NCBI GenBank assembly: GCA_002401385.1
Contig: NVSY01000048.1
Span: 2,859 to 8,862 of the forward strand
Source: Flavobacteriaceae bacterium
GTDB taxonomy: Bacteria; Bacteroidota; Bacteroidia; Flavobacteriales; Flavobacteriaceae
DNA: 6,004 nt
Direction: 5' to 3'
Shown: positions 1-6,004 of the stretch, in pieces
How the letters are laid out: each line of letters opens with the position of its first letter
Numbering within the stretch: the stretch's first letter is position 1
Made by a program: the position numbers and the translations under genes
The notes under the pieces: model-generated
What the model was told of the DNA's origin: nothing
Database searches by the model: none
What the model saw: the letters and a program-made list of their open reading frames with translations, nothing else

Positions 1-208
1 AGAAGAGAATACGGTTGTACAACTATATTTTTCTATCAGTTGTATTTGAACAACGGATATTTGGACTATTTACTTTGTAGATGGTCTTTTTTTTGCATAA
101 AACCACAGTTAAAGATGCGGTTTCCCGCTTCTGAGTATTAGTTTGTTAGGGTATCTTTGTATTGTACTTGATATATGTAATTATATATTAAGATTGTTTA
201 AAAAAAGG
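1..208. other. Upstream non-coding stretch, no supported gene
   Basis: I see no gene I can defend here. One plus-strand frame is open from the left edge to a TAG at 139-141 (46 codons), but its translation is rich in Cys, Phe, Tyr and Leu and matches nothing I recognise, so it may be chance or the tail of a gene outside the window. There is a 10-bp palindrome at 14-23 (gttgtacaac) and a short inverted repeat at 39-43/50-54, both without a known role. A sequence matching the Bacteroidota -7 element lies at 152-159 and is listed separately. Confidence 0.4.
152..159 (+). promoter_or_regulatory. Possible Bacteroidota -7 element (TATCTTTG)
   Basis: TATCTTTG is an exact match to the Bacteroidota -7 consensus TAnnTTTG. 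I could not find a TTG at the usual distance upstream, so the -33 half is missing or weak. Transcription from here would start near 165 and meet the terminator at 209-234 after about 70 nt. It would therefore make only a short RNA unless the terminator leaks into the receptor gene. Confidence 0.2.
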
Positions 209-240
209 AAAAGCCATCTATTTAGATGGCTTTTTCTATT
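209..240 (+). terminator. Rho-independent terminator upstream of the receptor gene
   Basis: An 11-bp perfect stem (209-219 pairs with 224-234; core gccatct/agatggc) encloses a 4-nt loop and runs into a T-rich tail. The A-run before the left arm means it could also work on the minus strand. It separates the receptor operon from whatever lies to the left, so the receptor should have its own promoter between about 240 and 419. Confidence 0.8.
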
Positions 241-276
241 TAAAAAAGTATCTGTATTGATTGTATTTCTTTTCTA

Positions 277-310
277 TTGTTAAATCTAGGTTATCTAACT
301 AATAATTATG
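277..310 (+). promoter_or_regulatory. Candidate promoter for the receptor operon
   Basis: TTG at 277-279 and TAATTATG at 303-310 are separated by 23 bp. The second element differs from the Bacteroidota -7 consensus TAnnTTTG at one base. Start of transcription would fall near 317, giving a leader of about 100 nt before the ATG at 420. Spacing is at the long end of what is accepted and the match is imperfect, so this is only a candidate. Its position downstream of the terminator and across the direct repeat 283-291/314-322 supports it modestly. Confidence 0.25.
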
Positions 311-322
311 AGCAATCTAGGT
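283..322 (+). repeat. Direct repeat aatctaggt x2, 31 bp apart
   Basis: The 9-mer aatctaggt occurs at 283-291 and again at 314-322. Starts are 31 bp apart, close to three helical turns, so both copies would face the same side of the DNA. The copies flank the candidate -7 element at 303-310. This fits paired operator half-sites for the receptor operon, but no regulator is identified and a chance repeat in AT-rich DNA cannot be excluded. Confidence 0.35.
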
Positions 323-419
323 AACTTTTAATTAACTCATTTATCACGATTGAATAACTTCATGGTAACCTATTGTTTTTATTACTGTCTTTTATTTGCT
401 GTAGAAATAATTAACAAAA

Positions 420-3236
420 ATGAAAAAAATAACTACAGTTATATTGATGTTTACTTTTATGGTTTCTTTCGCTCAAGAAAGCGGTACCATTAAAGGGACA
501 GTCTACGACAAGGAGTTCAATAATGAACCTTTGCCGTTTGCAAATGTATATATTGACGGAACAACCATAGGAACAACTACAGAAATGGACGGAACCTATG
601 CTTTTAATATTGCTCCAGGAACTTATACTGTTGTTTTTAGCTTTTTAGGCTACGAAACTGCAAAAAAAGAAGGGCTGGTTATTAAGCAAGGAGAAACGAT
701 TGTTTTGAATCAAACTTTAAGTGCAAGTATCGGAGTTTCTTTGAACGAAGTTTTAATTCAAGGAGCAGTAAAAAAAGAATCTGTTTCAGCATTGCTTGCA
801 GAACAAAAGAAAGCAGTGGCTATTAAACAGAGTATTGGAGCGGAGGAATTATCTCAAAAAGGAATCGGTGATGCAGCTGCAGCCGTATCTAAGATATCTG
901 GAATTTCGAAAGAAGGAGCATCCAATGTGTATGTACGTGGTTTAGGGGATCGTTATTTGAATACCACCTTAAATGGTTTATCACTTCCTTCCAATGATAT
1001 CAATAAAAAGAATATAGATTTAAATTTATTTTCGACAGATATTATTCAGAATGTAAGTGTTAGTAAGGCGTATACTGCACAATTATACGGTGATTTTGCT
1101 GCAGGGAATATCAATATAAAAACAAAGGAATACAGTGGAAGTGGAATGCTCGAAATTGCTGTAGGAGCAGGGCAAAACTCTGCTGTAAATGGATCGGATT
1201 TTAAACAATCTGAAGGAACAGGAAACTTTGGTTTTTACAACCGCTACAATCACAATCCCTATGCCGTAGTATTATCTCATAAAGTAGATCCTGTGGCTGG
1301 TTGGAATCCAATAAATGCCTCCGCAAGTGTTGTAATGGGGAACTCTTTTGATTTTGAGAACGAGAGTCGTTTGAGTGTATTTGCAACCGTTGCATTTGAC
1401 AAAAAATATGCTTTTGTGACAGGAAGTGAAGTTGATTATACCACTGTAGAAAAAAAGAAGTTTCCTCATGTAGATAGTTACGAAACAACCAATACCACCA
1501 CGGCTATGGTGAATGCTTCTTATCGTATTGATGATCGAAATAAGCTGTCTTACAATTCGCTTTTTGTAAATGCAGCAAAGGATCAGGTAGGGTATTATGG
1601 GACACAAGGATTGGGGTCGAATAGAGATGCAAAATTGAATACTGATGCTGGTTTTTACCAAATGAATGTACAGTTTAACCAAGATATGATTTATGTGAAT
1701 CAACTTATTGGAACTCATACTTCAGAAGATGAAAAATTAGAATTGGACTGGGGAGTAGGTTATAATAAAGTGTTGTCTCGTGAACCGGATCGTAAGCGAT
1801 TTTCTTTAGAGAATTATCAATACACCTTGGATGATGATGCAACTACCAACCCTTCTGTTTTTCAAAACAACTCTTTTGACAATCAACGTTATTTCGAAAC
1901 TATTAGAGACGCTGAGTTCACTTCAAGAATTCAATTTGCCTATGCGGTGTCGGATTTGTTCAAGCTATACGTAGGATATGATGGGAAATATAAAAAACGT
2001 CATTTTGAAAATGTGCGCTATGGTTATAAAAACGTATCGAAAAACCTACTGGTAGATCCTACTAATTTTGATGCTATTTTTAATCTTCAAAACATAGCAG
2101 ATGGATTGGTAGAAACAGATGTTTTTAACCCTATTTTCCCTGAAGGAGGTATTGGTCCTACTAATTTTCCTGGCTTGTTAGAAAACACGTATAATGGGAA
2201 ATCTACAGTAGTTGCTCCTTATGCATCTGCTGAAATTAAAGCAGGTAAATGGTTGTTTGTTCCGGGGCTTAGAATGGAAAAGTTTAATCAAGAAATTTCT
2301 TGGGATGTGATCAATCTATTAAATAATCCAGGAGAAGCAAGTATCAACGAAACCTTGTATTTGCCTAGTGTCAATATTAAATATAGTTTAAACGAAGATC
2401 AAAACTTTCGTCTTGCTGTGAGTAATACAGTATCCTTTCCAGAATTTAAAGAAATGGCTCCTTATGTATACGAAGGTGTAACTAGTAGAACAGGAGGGAA
2501 TCCAGATTTACTGGGGAGACAGGCATCTATAAATTACATCAATATAAAAGATGTGGCCTATTCAGATATATTGAATCTAGACCTTAAATACGAATGGTTT
2601 ATTTCTCCAGATGAGTTGATAGCGATTGCAGGATTTGCAAAACAAATTAAAGATCCCGTAAACTTAGTTGTCGCAAATGATGCTACTGGAACACAGCGCT
2701 ATTTTAGAACAGGTGAAAAGGCGACCATTACAGGAGTTGAATTAGAGGTAAAGAAAAACATCTTTAAAAACAATCAAGGTAAAACATTATTGGGAGCAGG
2801 ATTTAATGTCGCTTATATGCATACAGAACAAGATTTATACAGTACTGTAAGTGGGACTTTTAGTACAGGTTTTGACCGTAAAAAAGAAGAGTTACAGGGA
2901 GCATCACCATTATTACTTAATGCAGACATCAGTTACCATCCATCATTTGGGGAATTCATAGAAACAGATATTAATGTGATTGCTAGTTATTTTTCCGATC
3001 GTATATATGCGCTGGGGTCAGGTAAATTGGGAAATAAAATTGAAAAAGGATTTACCACATTGGATTTGGTTTGGAAAAATAAGTTTGGAAAACATTTCGA
3101 ATTTAATATGAGTGCAAAAAACCTTTTGAATCCTTCTGTTGAAGTAGTAAGGGAATTAGCAAACGATAAAAGCGTAGCAATTAAAACATATAAATATGGA
3201 ATCGATATAGGATTTCAATTAAAGTACAAATTTTAA
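420..3236 (+). CDS. TonB-dependent outer-membrane receptor with carboxypeptidase-regulatory-like N-terminus
   Basis: A 938-residue outer-membrane transporter predicted to take up a ligand using energy from TonB-ExbBD. It begins with a signal peptide (Lys-Lys, hydrophobic core, ending VSFAQ near residue 19). Residues about 22-101 form a carboxypeptidase-regulatory-like beta-sandwich (GTIKGTVYD at its start, GTTTEMDGTYAF in the middle, PGTYTVVFSFLGYE near the end), common on Bacteroidota receptors. NEVLIQG just after it may serve as the TonB box. The plug follows, about 125-240, with the motif VRGLGDRY at 172-179 and GDFAAGNINIKT near its end. The rest is the 22-strand barrel: GGNPDLLGRQ near 690-700 is the usual late-barrel motif, SAKNLLNP lies near the C-terminus, and the chain ends in Phe (QLKYKF). 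The ATG at 420 gives an intact signal peptide and is preceded by A-rich sequence rather than a strong Shine-Dalgarno. It is the first gene of a two-gene unit; the substrate is unknown. It is not a typical SusC, as no SusD-like partner follows. Confidence 0.93.
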   Translation: MKKITTVILMFTFMVSFAQESGTIKGTVYDKEFNNEPLPFANVYIDGTTIGTTTEMDGTYAFNIAPGTYTVVFSFLGYETAKKEGLVIKQGETIVLNQTLSASIGVSLNEVLIQGAVKKESVSALLAEQKKAVAIKQSIGAEELSQKGIGDAAAAVSKISGISKEGASNVYVRGLGDRYLNTTLNGLSLPSNDINKKNIDLNLFSTDIIQNVSVSKAYTAQLYGDFAAGNINIKTKEYSGSGMLEIAVGAGQNSAVNGSDFKQSEGTGNFGFYNRYNHNPYAVVLSHKVDPVAGWNPINASASVVMGNSFDFENESRLSVFATVAFDKKYAFVTGSEVDYTTVEKKKFPHVDSYETTNTTTAMVNASYRIDDRNKLSYNSLFVNAAKDQVGYYGTQGLGSNRDAKLNTDAGFYQMNVQFNQDMIYVNQLIGTHTSEDEKLELDWGVGYNKVLSREPDRKRFSLENYQYTLDDDATTNPSVFQNNSFDNQRYFETIRDAEFTSRIQFAYAVSDLFKLYVGYDGKYKKRHFENVRYGYKNVSKNLLVDPTNFDAIFNLQNIADGLVETDVFNPIFPEGGIGPTNFPGLLENTYNGKSTVVAPYASAEIKAGKWLFVPGLRMEKFNQEISWDVINLLNNPGEASINETLYLPSVNIKYSLNEDQNFRLAVSNTVSFPEFKEMAPYVYEGVTSRTGGNPDLLGRQASINYINIKDVAYSDILNLDLKYEWFISPDELIAIAGFAKQIKDPVNLVVANDATGTQRYFRTGEKATITGVELEVKKNIFKNNQGKTLLGAGFNVAYMHTEQDLYSTVSGTFSTGFDRKKEELQGASPLLLNADISYHPSFGEFIETDINVIASYFSDRIYALGSGKLGNKIEKGFTTLDLVWKNKFGKHFEFNMSAKNLLNPSVEVVRELANDKSVAIKTYKYGIDIGFQLKYKF

Positions 3237-3269
3237 CAAATAAAAATAACAAAAGAAAAACAGGTAACA

Positions 3270-4472
3270 ATGAAAAATACAATTAAAATAGCAGCAGCAT
3301 TTTTTGCCATCTTTATGGTTTCATGTGCAGAGGATGATACATCAGACATCATCATCAATTCTACCATTACCAATAATACGACCAATAACAACGGTTCTGA
3401 GAATGAACCCTCTTCTGAAACTATCTACCTTTCTGGAACGTATGTTGAGGATTTGAATTTAGAAGCTGTAAATAAATACATTTTAAATGGGGCGTTAGTA
3501 ATGTCTCAAGGAACAACATTAAACATAGAGCCAGGAACAGTAATTAATGCATTGGCAGCAGGGTCAGATATTTATGTTGCAATTGCTCAAGGTGCAAAAA
3601 TTAATGCGGTAGGTACGGTATCTAATCCAATTGTATTTACTTCTGATGCTGCAGCACCTAAAGCTGGAGATTGGGGAGGTTTAATATTGCTTGGAAAAGC
3701 ACCTATTAATTCTGTAACTGGAGGAGATTTAACTTCTACTTCAGAAATTGGAGCGTTGCCATACGGTGGTGCTGTAGTTGCTGATAACTCTGGAACGTTG
3801 AAATATGTTCGAGTAGAATATTCTGGAGGAAAAGCAGATGGTCAGTCAGAGAACAATGGGTTTTCTTTTTACGGAGTAGGAAGTGGAACTACGGTATCAT
3901 ACATTCAAATGTTTGAAGGATTGGACGATGGAATTGAATTCTTTGGAGGTACAGTAAATGTTAGTTTTTTATCGATTGTAAATGCACAAGATGATTCTAT
4001 TGACTGGACGGAAGGTTTTTCTGGAACTATTACCAATGCATATGTAAAACACGGAGAAAATCATGATAAAGGAATAGAAGCAGATGGATTTAATACAGAT
4101 ATAGGGAATAATTCAAACCCATTGTATTTCTCTGCTCCAAAAGTTACTAATGTTACAATTGTAGGCTTAGGTTCTGCAGATGGAGGAGAAGCTGTACGTT
4201 TAAGAGCAGGAACACAAGGAGTGTTCACAAACTTTAATATTACAGGATTTAAAGAAGGATTTGATTTGGATGGTGATGATACAGCAAGTCCTACAGGAAA
4301 GGGTGTTGTAGATGGATTGTTAAAAGTGGTAGATATTACTTTTACAGATATTACTTTGAAAATGAAAAACGATACTGGATTTACCTTTACAGAAGCACAG
4401 TTTATTACAGGTGATGGAAACGGAACAGGTACAGATTATGCTACTTGGGGAGCAGGTTGGACAAAGGAATAA
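3270..4472 (+). CDS. Predicted surface lipoprotein with right-handed beta-helix repeats, partner of the receptor
   Basis: A 400-residue lipoprotein. The signal peptide ends in a lipobox (FMVSC, Cys19), and the mature start CAEDD is acidic, like the lipoprotein export signal that sends Bacteroidota lipoproteins to the cell surface. An Asn/Thr/Ser-rich linker (about 27-50) leads to the body. GTTLNIEPGTVI is typical of the first coil in beta-helix proteins, followed by a Gly-rich core including GDWGGLILLGKAPIN. Acidic motifs recur at 219 (DDGIEFFGG), 241 (DDSIDWTEG), 266 (DKGIEADGF) and 329 (EGFDLDGDD), with a related EAVRLRAG at 307. Most steps are 22-25 residues, the size of one beta-helix coil. 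The C-terminus (YATWGAGWTKE) is not a type IX secretion tail. It lies 33 bp after the receptor with no terminator between, so co-transcription is likely. The role is unknown: ligand capture, receptor lid or surface enzyme are all possible. No catalytic triad or SusD-type TPR fold is visible. Confidence 0.85.
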   Translation: MKNTIKIAAAFFAIFMVSCAEDDTSDIIINSTITNNTTNNNGSENEPSSETIYLSGTYVEDLNLEAVNKYILNGALVMSQGTTLNIEPGTVINALAAGSDIYVAIAQGAKINAVGTVSNPIVFTSDAAAPKAGDWGGLILLGKAPINSVTGGDLTSTSEIGALPYGGAVVADNSGTLKYVRVEYSGGKADGQSENNGFSFYGVGSGTTVSYIQMFEGLDDGIEFFGGTVNVSFLSIVNAQDDSIDWTEGFSGTITNAYVKHGENHDKGIEADGFNTDIGNNSNPLYFSAPKVTNVTIVGLGSADGGEAVRLRAGTQGVFTNFNITGFKEGFDLDGDDTASPTGKGVVDGLLKVVDITFTDITLKMKNDTGFTFTEAQFITGDGNGTGTDYATWGAGWTKE

Positions 4473-4532
4473 AGTGTTAAACAAATAAGATTTCAGATGT
4501 AAATTAGTTTTTGTCGACAATTTATGGAAATC

Positions 4533-4561
4533 AAGGCTGCAATTTATTGCAGCCTTTTTTT
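4533..4561 (+). terminator. Rho-independent terminator ending the receptor/lipoprotein operon
   Basis: A perfect 10-bp stem (4533-4542 pairs with 4547-4556; core ggctgcaa/ttgcagcc) with a 4-nt loop is followed by an unbroken run of seven T (4555-4561). It lies 60 bp after the lipoprotein stop codon and is the strongest hairpin I see in the window. It marks the 3' end of the two-gene unit. Confidence 0.92.
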
Positions 4562-4619
4562 ATGTGTAATTTTGGTATATGACATATTTATTTATAATAA
4601 CTTTTGTTTTCTTTTACCT

Positions 4620-4745
4620 AATAGGTATTTGTTCCTTAATTTCATGTTCATTCGATCATTCCATGGATATGCTCAATTGTCTGGAACTAAAAAATATAAG
4701 GTAGATTTTTATGTTCAAATGTTATTAATAAGTACACTGCTGTAA
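4620..4745 (+). pseudogene. Possible relic of a signal peptide plus start of an envelope protein
   Basis: In one plus frame, a hydrophobic run with basic residues (RYLFLNFMFIRSFHGYAQ) ends like a signal peptide at GYAQ (4665-4676) and is followed by LSGTKKYKVDF. Flavobacterial TonB-dependent receptors often start this way: a signal peptide ending in AQ, then an SGT-type regulatory domain, as the intact receptor here does (SFAQESGT). The frame stops at 4743-4745. The open frame extends back to an ATG at 4524, but that part runs through the terminator and is probably chance. It could be the N-terminal remnant of the degraded barrel protein at 4812-5406, or coincidence. Confidence 0.22.
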
Positions 4746-4811
4746 AAATAGACGTATAGTTTATAATAATATTTACTGGTTGACTTTGTGTGTGTCAGAA
4801 TTATAACCTAG

Positions 4812-5406
4812 GATGTAAAATATAGTTCTGATTATTATACTATAGTAAAGGATCATTATCTGTCTTTCAAATTGGAATATAATCTTATTTTTAAGAGAGC
4901 GCAGGAGATGTTATGGGGTTTTGATCCAGGCAAATAAATGTTTTATTAAAAGCTTCATTAAAGATATAAATTTTATTAATACAACGTTGGGTGTAGGATT
5001 GTATTTGTAGATCAAGAAATTTTAACTCAGTACTCTTATGTCTAAATTTTTGACTGGGGAGCACTAAGAAAAAGAAGGGAATGCAACTGTGGTAGCTACG
5101 GATGAGTTACACGTATATTTAAGAAGATGTTATAATATTCGAATTCCGGAAATGGTGTTATTTGCACCTTCCGTAGTTATGCTTTATGTAAAGGGTGATG
5201 AAATTGTATTTGATTTGTCTGCCTCGTTTGAATTTAACAAGAAAATTAGTGCAAGAATTAATTGACGAATCTGTGTTGGTATTTACGATGCCAAAGTAAT
5301 AGATACAATGTAATTTGGCTTACGAAAAATCAACTGTAATAATTAGGTGGTTATACGAGTGCGGGAATTTTTGAAGTTTTATTATGGTTTCGGTTTTTAT
5401 AATTGA
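4812..5406 (+). pseudogene. Degraded outer-membrane barrel protein, possibly a TonB-dependent receptor C-terminus
   Basis: No intact frame survives, but successive plus-strand segments read like barrel strands. 4812-4937 gives KYSSDYYTIVKD then LSFKLEYNLIF. After a frame change, 4951-5010 gives INTTLGVGLYL. 5068-5265 is open for 65 codons, with IPEMVLFAP, YVKGDEIVFDLSASFEFNKK and ISARIN. The same frame continues through stops at 5263, 5311 and 5344 to REFLKFYYGFGFYN and a stop at 5404-5406. The order Asp-Leu-x-Ala-Ser-x-x-Phe-Asn-Lys, then about 30 residues, then a Phe/Tyr-rich end resembles the last strands of TonB-dependent receptors, including the intact one here. If so, the plug and most of the barrel are gone. 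The assignment is inference from pattern; another barrel family is possible, and unrelated open segments cannot be ruled out. Confidence 0.33.
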
Positions 5407-5499
5407 CAGTACAGTTACACAATTTTATCCCTGTTTTTTTGTTAGAAAAAGAGATTGTGTACAGAACATACAACATCTTTCAAAGGAACCGTCTTATTT

Positions 5500-5859
5500 A
5501 TGAAAACACCTTTGAATAGTTACTTTTAAAAATCAATCTTAACTTCTTCATAAACACGCTAAAAAAACAGTGCTATTGTTCTTTGTTTACTGTCTATGTA
5601 AAGTTGTATCCATTGATAGAGTAGTGGTAGTAAATTCTTAGAATATAAATGGACTTCTTTGATAGGTATTTATTATTGTTGGTTTAACATAACTTTTAAT
5701 AGCTTCTAACAAGGCTTCTTTATACTATTGAGCATCCATCACCTTCGAAACTGACCAGTTCGGTATATAGCTGCAGTATACACCTATAATGTCGGTTGCT
5801 CAGACTTGATTCTGTAATACCTAATGTATTTCTAAACGATCAATTAGCGCTTTCAAAAT
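5500..5859 (-). pseudogene. Relic of an IS3-family transposase (OrfB, rve/DDE domain)
   Basis: Read on the minus strand, this is a decayed copy of the IS3-family integrase-like transposase. From high to low coordinates: LIDRLEIH then NQV*ATDI (5788-5811; family NQVWATDI), then GVYCSYIPNWSVSKVMDA (family DVYSRYILNWSVSxxMDA), *YKEALLEAI, KPTIINTYQRSPF (family KPxIINTDQGSQF), EFT and LSMD (5608-5619). After a frameshift comes DSKQRTIALFF*R (5556-5594; family DGKGRAIDNIFIER), and perhaps LFKGVF at 5502-5519. In-frame stops lie at 5821-5823, 5800-5802, 5725-5727 and 5638-5640. Two replace conserved Trp (TGG to TGA or TAG). About 15 residues between ATDI and the YSRYI motif are deleted, and some before SMD. 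Of the DDE triad, the first Asp remains, the second is Tyr and the Glu region is broken. The element is dead. I saw no terminal inverted repeats; its 5' part should lie rightward, in or past 5860-6004. Confidence 0.8.
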
Positions 5860-6004
5860 TATTTTTATATTTAATTTCGATATAATGTTCTCATTATTAA
5901 TATGGTATACTAAGTTTTCAAAACTTAACATATGTTCTGTTTTTTAGGAGAATAATCATTATTTACAAGTAAACTCCTTTGATTCGGGAAACTTTTTTTA
6001 TATG
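5860..6004. other. Right edge, no intact gene
   Basis: On the minus strand this would hold the N-terminal part of the IS3 OrfB relic and, further right, OrfA. The frame in register with the relic stays open back to a stop at 5944-5946, but I recognise nothing in it. A short palindrome (aataat-c-attatt, 5951-5963) and a weak aggag/ctcct pairing (5946-5987) are present without a clear role. Confidence 0.3.

Noticed and set aside
1..141. C-terminal end of a gene entering from the left
   Set aside because: A frame is open to 139-141, but the translation has no recognisable motif and the other two frames stop early. There is not enough to call it a gene.
1201..1718. Two overlapping minus-strand open frames (95 and 148 codons) inside the receptor gene
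   Set aside because: They lie wholly within a strongly supported plus-strand gene, their translations are Cys/His/Ile-rich and match no family, and they have no plausible promoter or start context. They are antisense shadows.
420..4472. A SusC/SusD glycan-uptake pair
   Set aside because: The second protein lacks the helical TPR-like SusD fold and length; it is beta-rich with coil-spaced motifs. No glycoside hydrolase or other polysaccharide enzyme is in the window.
4380..4472. A type IX secretion C-terminal sorting domain on the lipoprotein
   Set aside because: The end (YATWGAGWTKE) lacks the conserved sorting-domain strands, and a lipobox signal peptide already accounts for its export.
4320..4520. 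Minus-strand open frame of 66 codons at the end of the lipoprotein gene
   Set aside because: It overlaps the conserved C-terminal part of the lipoprotein on the opposite strand and has low-complexity Ser/Cys/Lys composition. It is an antisense shadow.
4524..4745. Plus-strand open frame of 73 codons just after the operon, taken as an intact small gene
   Set aside because: Its first codons run through the operon terminator hairpin and T-run, and its N-terminal half is a Phe/Tyr/Leu-rich product of AT-rich DNA. Only the second half (from about 4620) has a possible relic signal, which is listed separately at low confidence.
4562..6004. CRISPR array or tandem repeat array in the gene-poor right third
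   Set aside because: I found no regularly spaced direct repeats. The region is better explained by decayed coding sequence.

Overview
The window looks like chromosome from an AT-rich member of the Bacteroidota, most likely Flavobacteriia. The evidence is two adjacent envelope genes of typical Bacteroidota build. One is a TonB-dependent receptor with an N-terminal carboxypeptidase-regulatory-like domain. The other is a lipoprotein whose lipobox is followed at once by acidic residues, the surface-export pattern of this phylum. Both have A-rich leaders without a strong Shine-Dalgarno sequence.

Layout. 1-419 is non-coding as far as I can tell. It holds a rho-independent terminator (209-234) and a likely promoter/operator region with a 31-bp-spaced direct repeat upstream of the first gene. 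420-3236 encodes the 938-residue TonB-dependent receptor. 3270-4472, 33 bp downstream on the same strand, encodes a 400-residue predicted surface lipoprotein of right-handed beta-helix type. A strong terminator (4533-4561) closes the pair. The two genes are therefore a self-contained two-gene transcription unit. The receptor would import a ligand across the outer membrane with TonB energy, and the lipoprotein would act next to it on the cell surface. The partner is not SusD-like and the substrate cannot be read from the sequence.

4562-6004 contains no intact gene but is not featureless. On the plus strand (about 4620-5406) there are broken coding segments that look like the collapsed remains of an outer-membrane barrel protein, possibly a second TonB-dependent receptor. 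On the minus strand (about 5860-5500) there is a clear but heavily mutated relic of an IS3-family transposase (OrfB, rve/DDE integrase domain). It has several in-frame stops, an internal deletion, a frameshift and lost catalytic residues. This right-hand third is a pseudogene graveyard next to an active-looking uptake operon.

I did not find a convincing new multi-gene system. The points most worth a second look are the receptor/beta-helix lipoprotein pair with its acidic ladder, and the two relics in what would otherwise be called an empty intergenic region.
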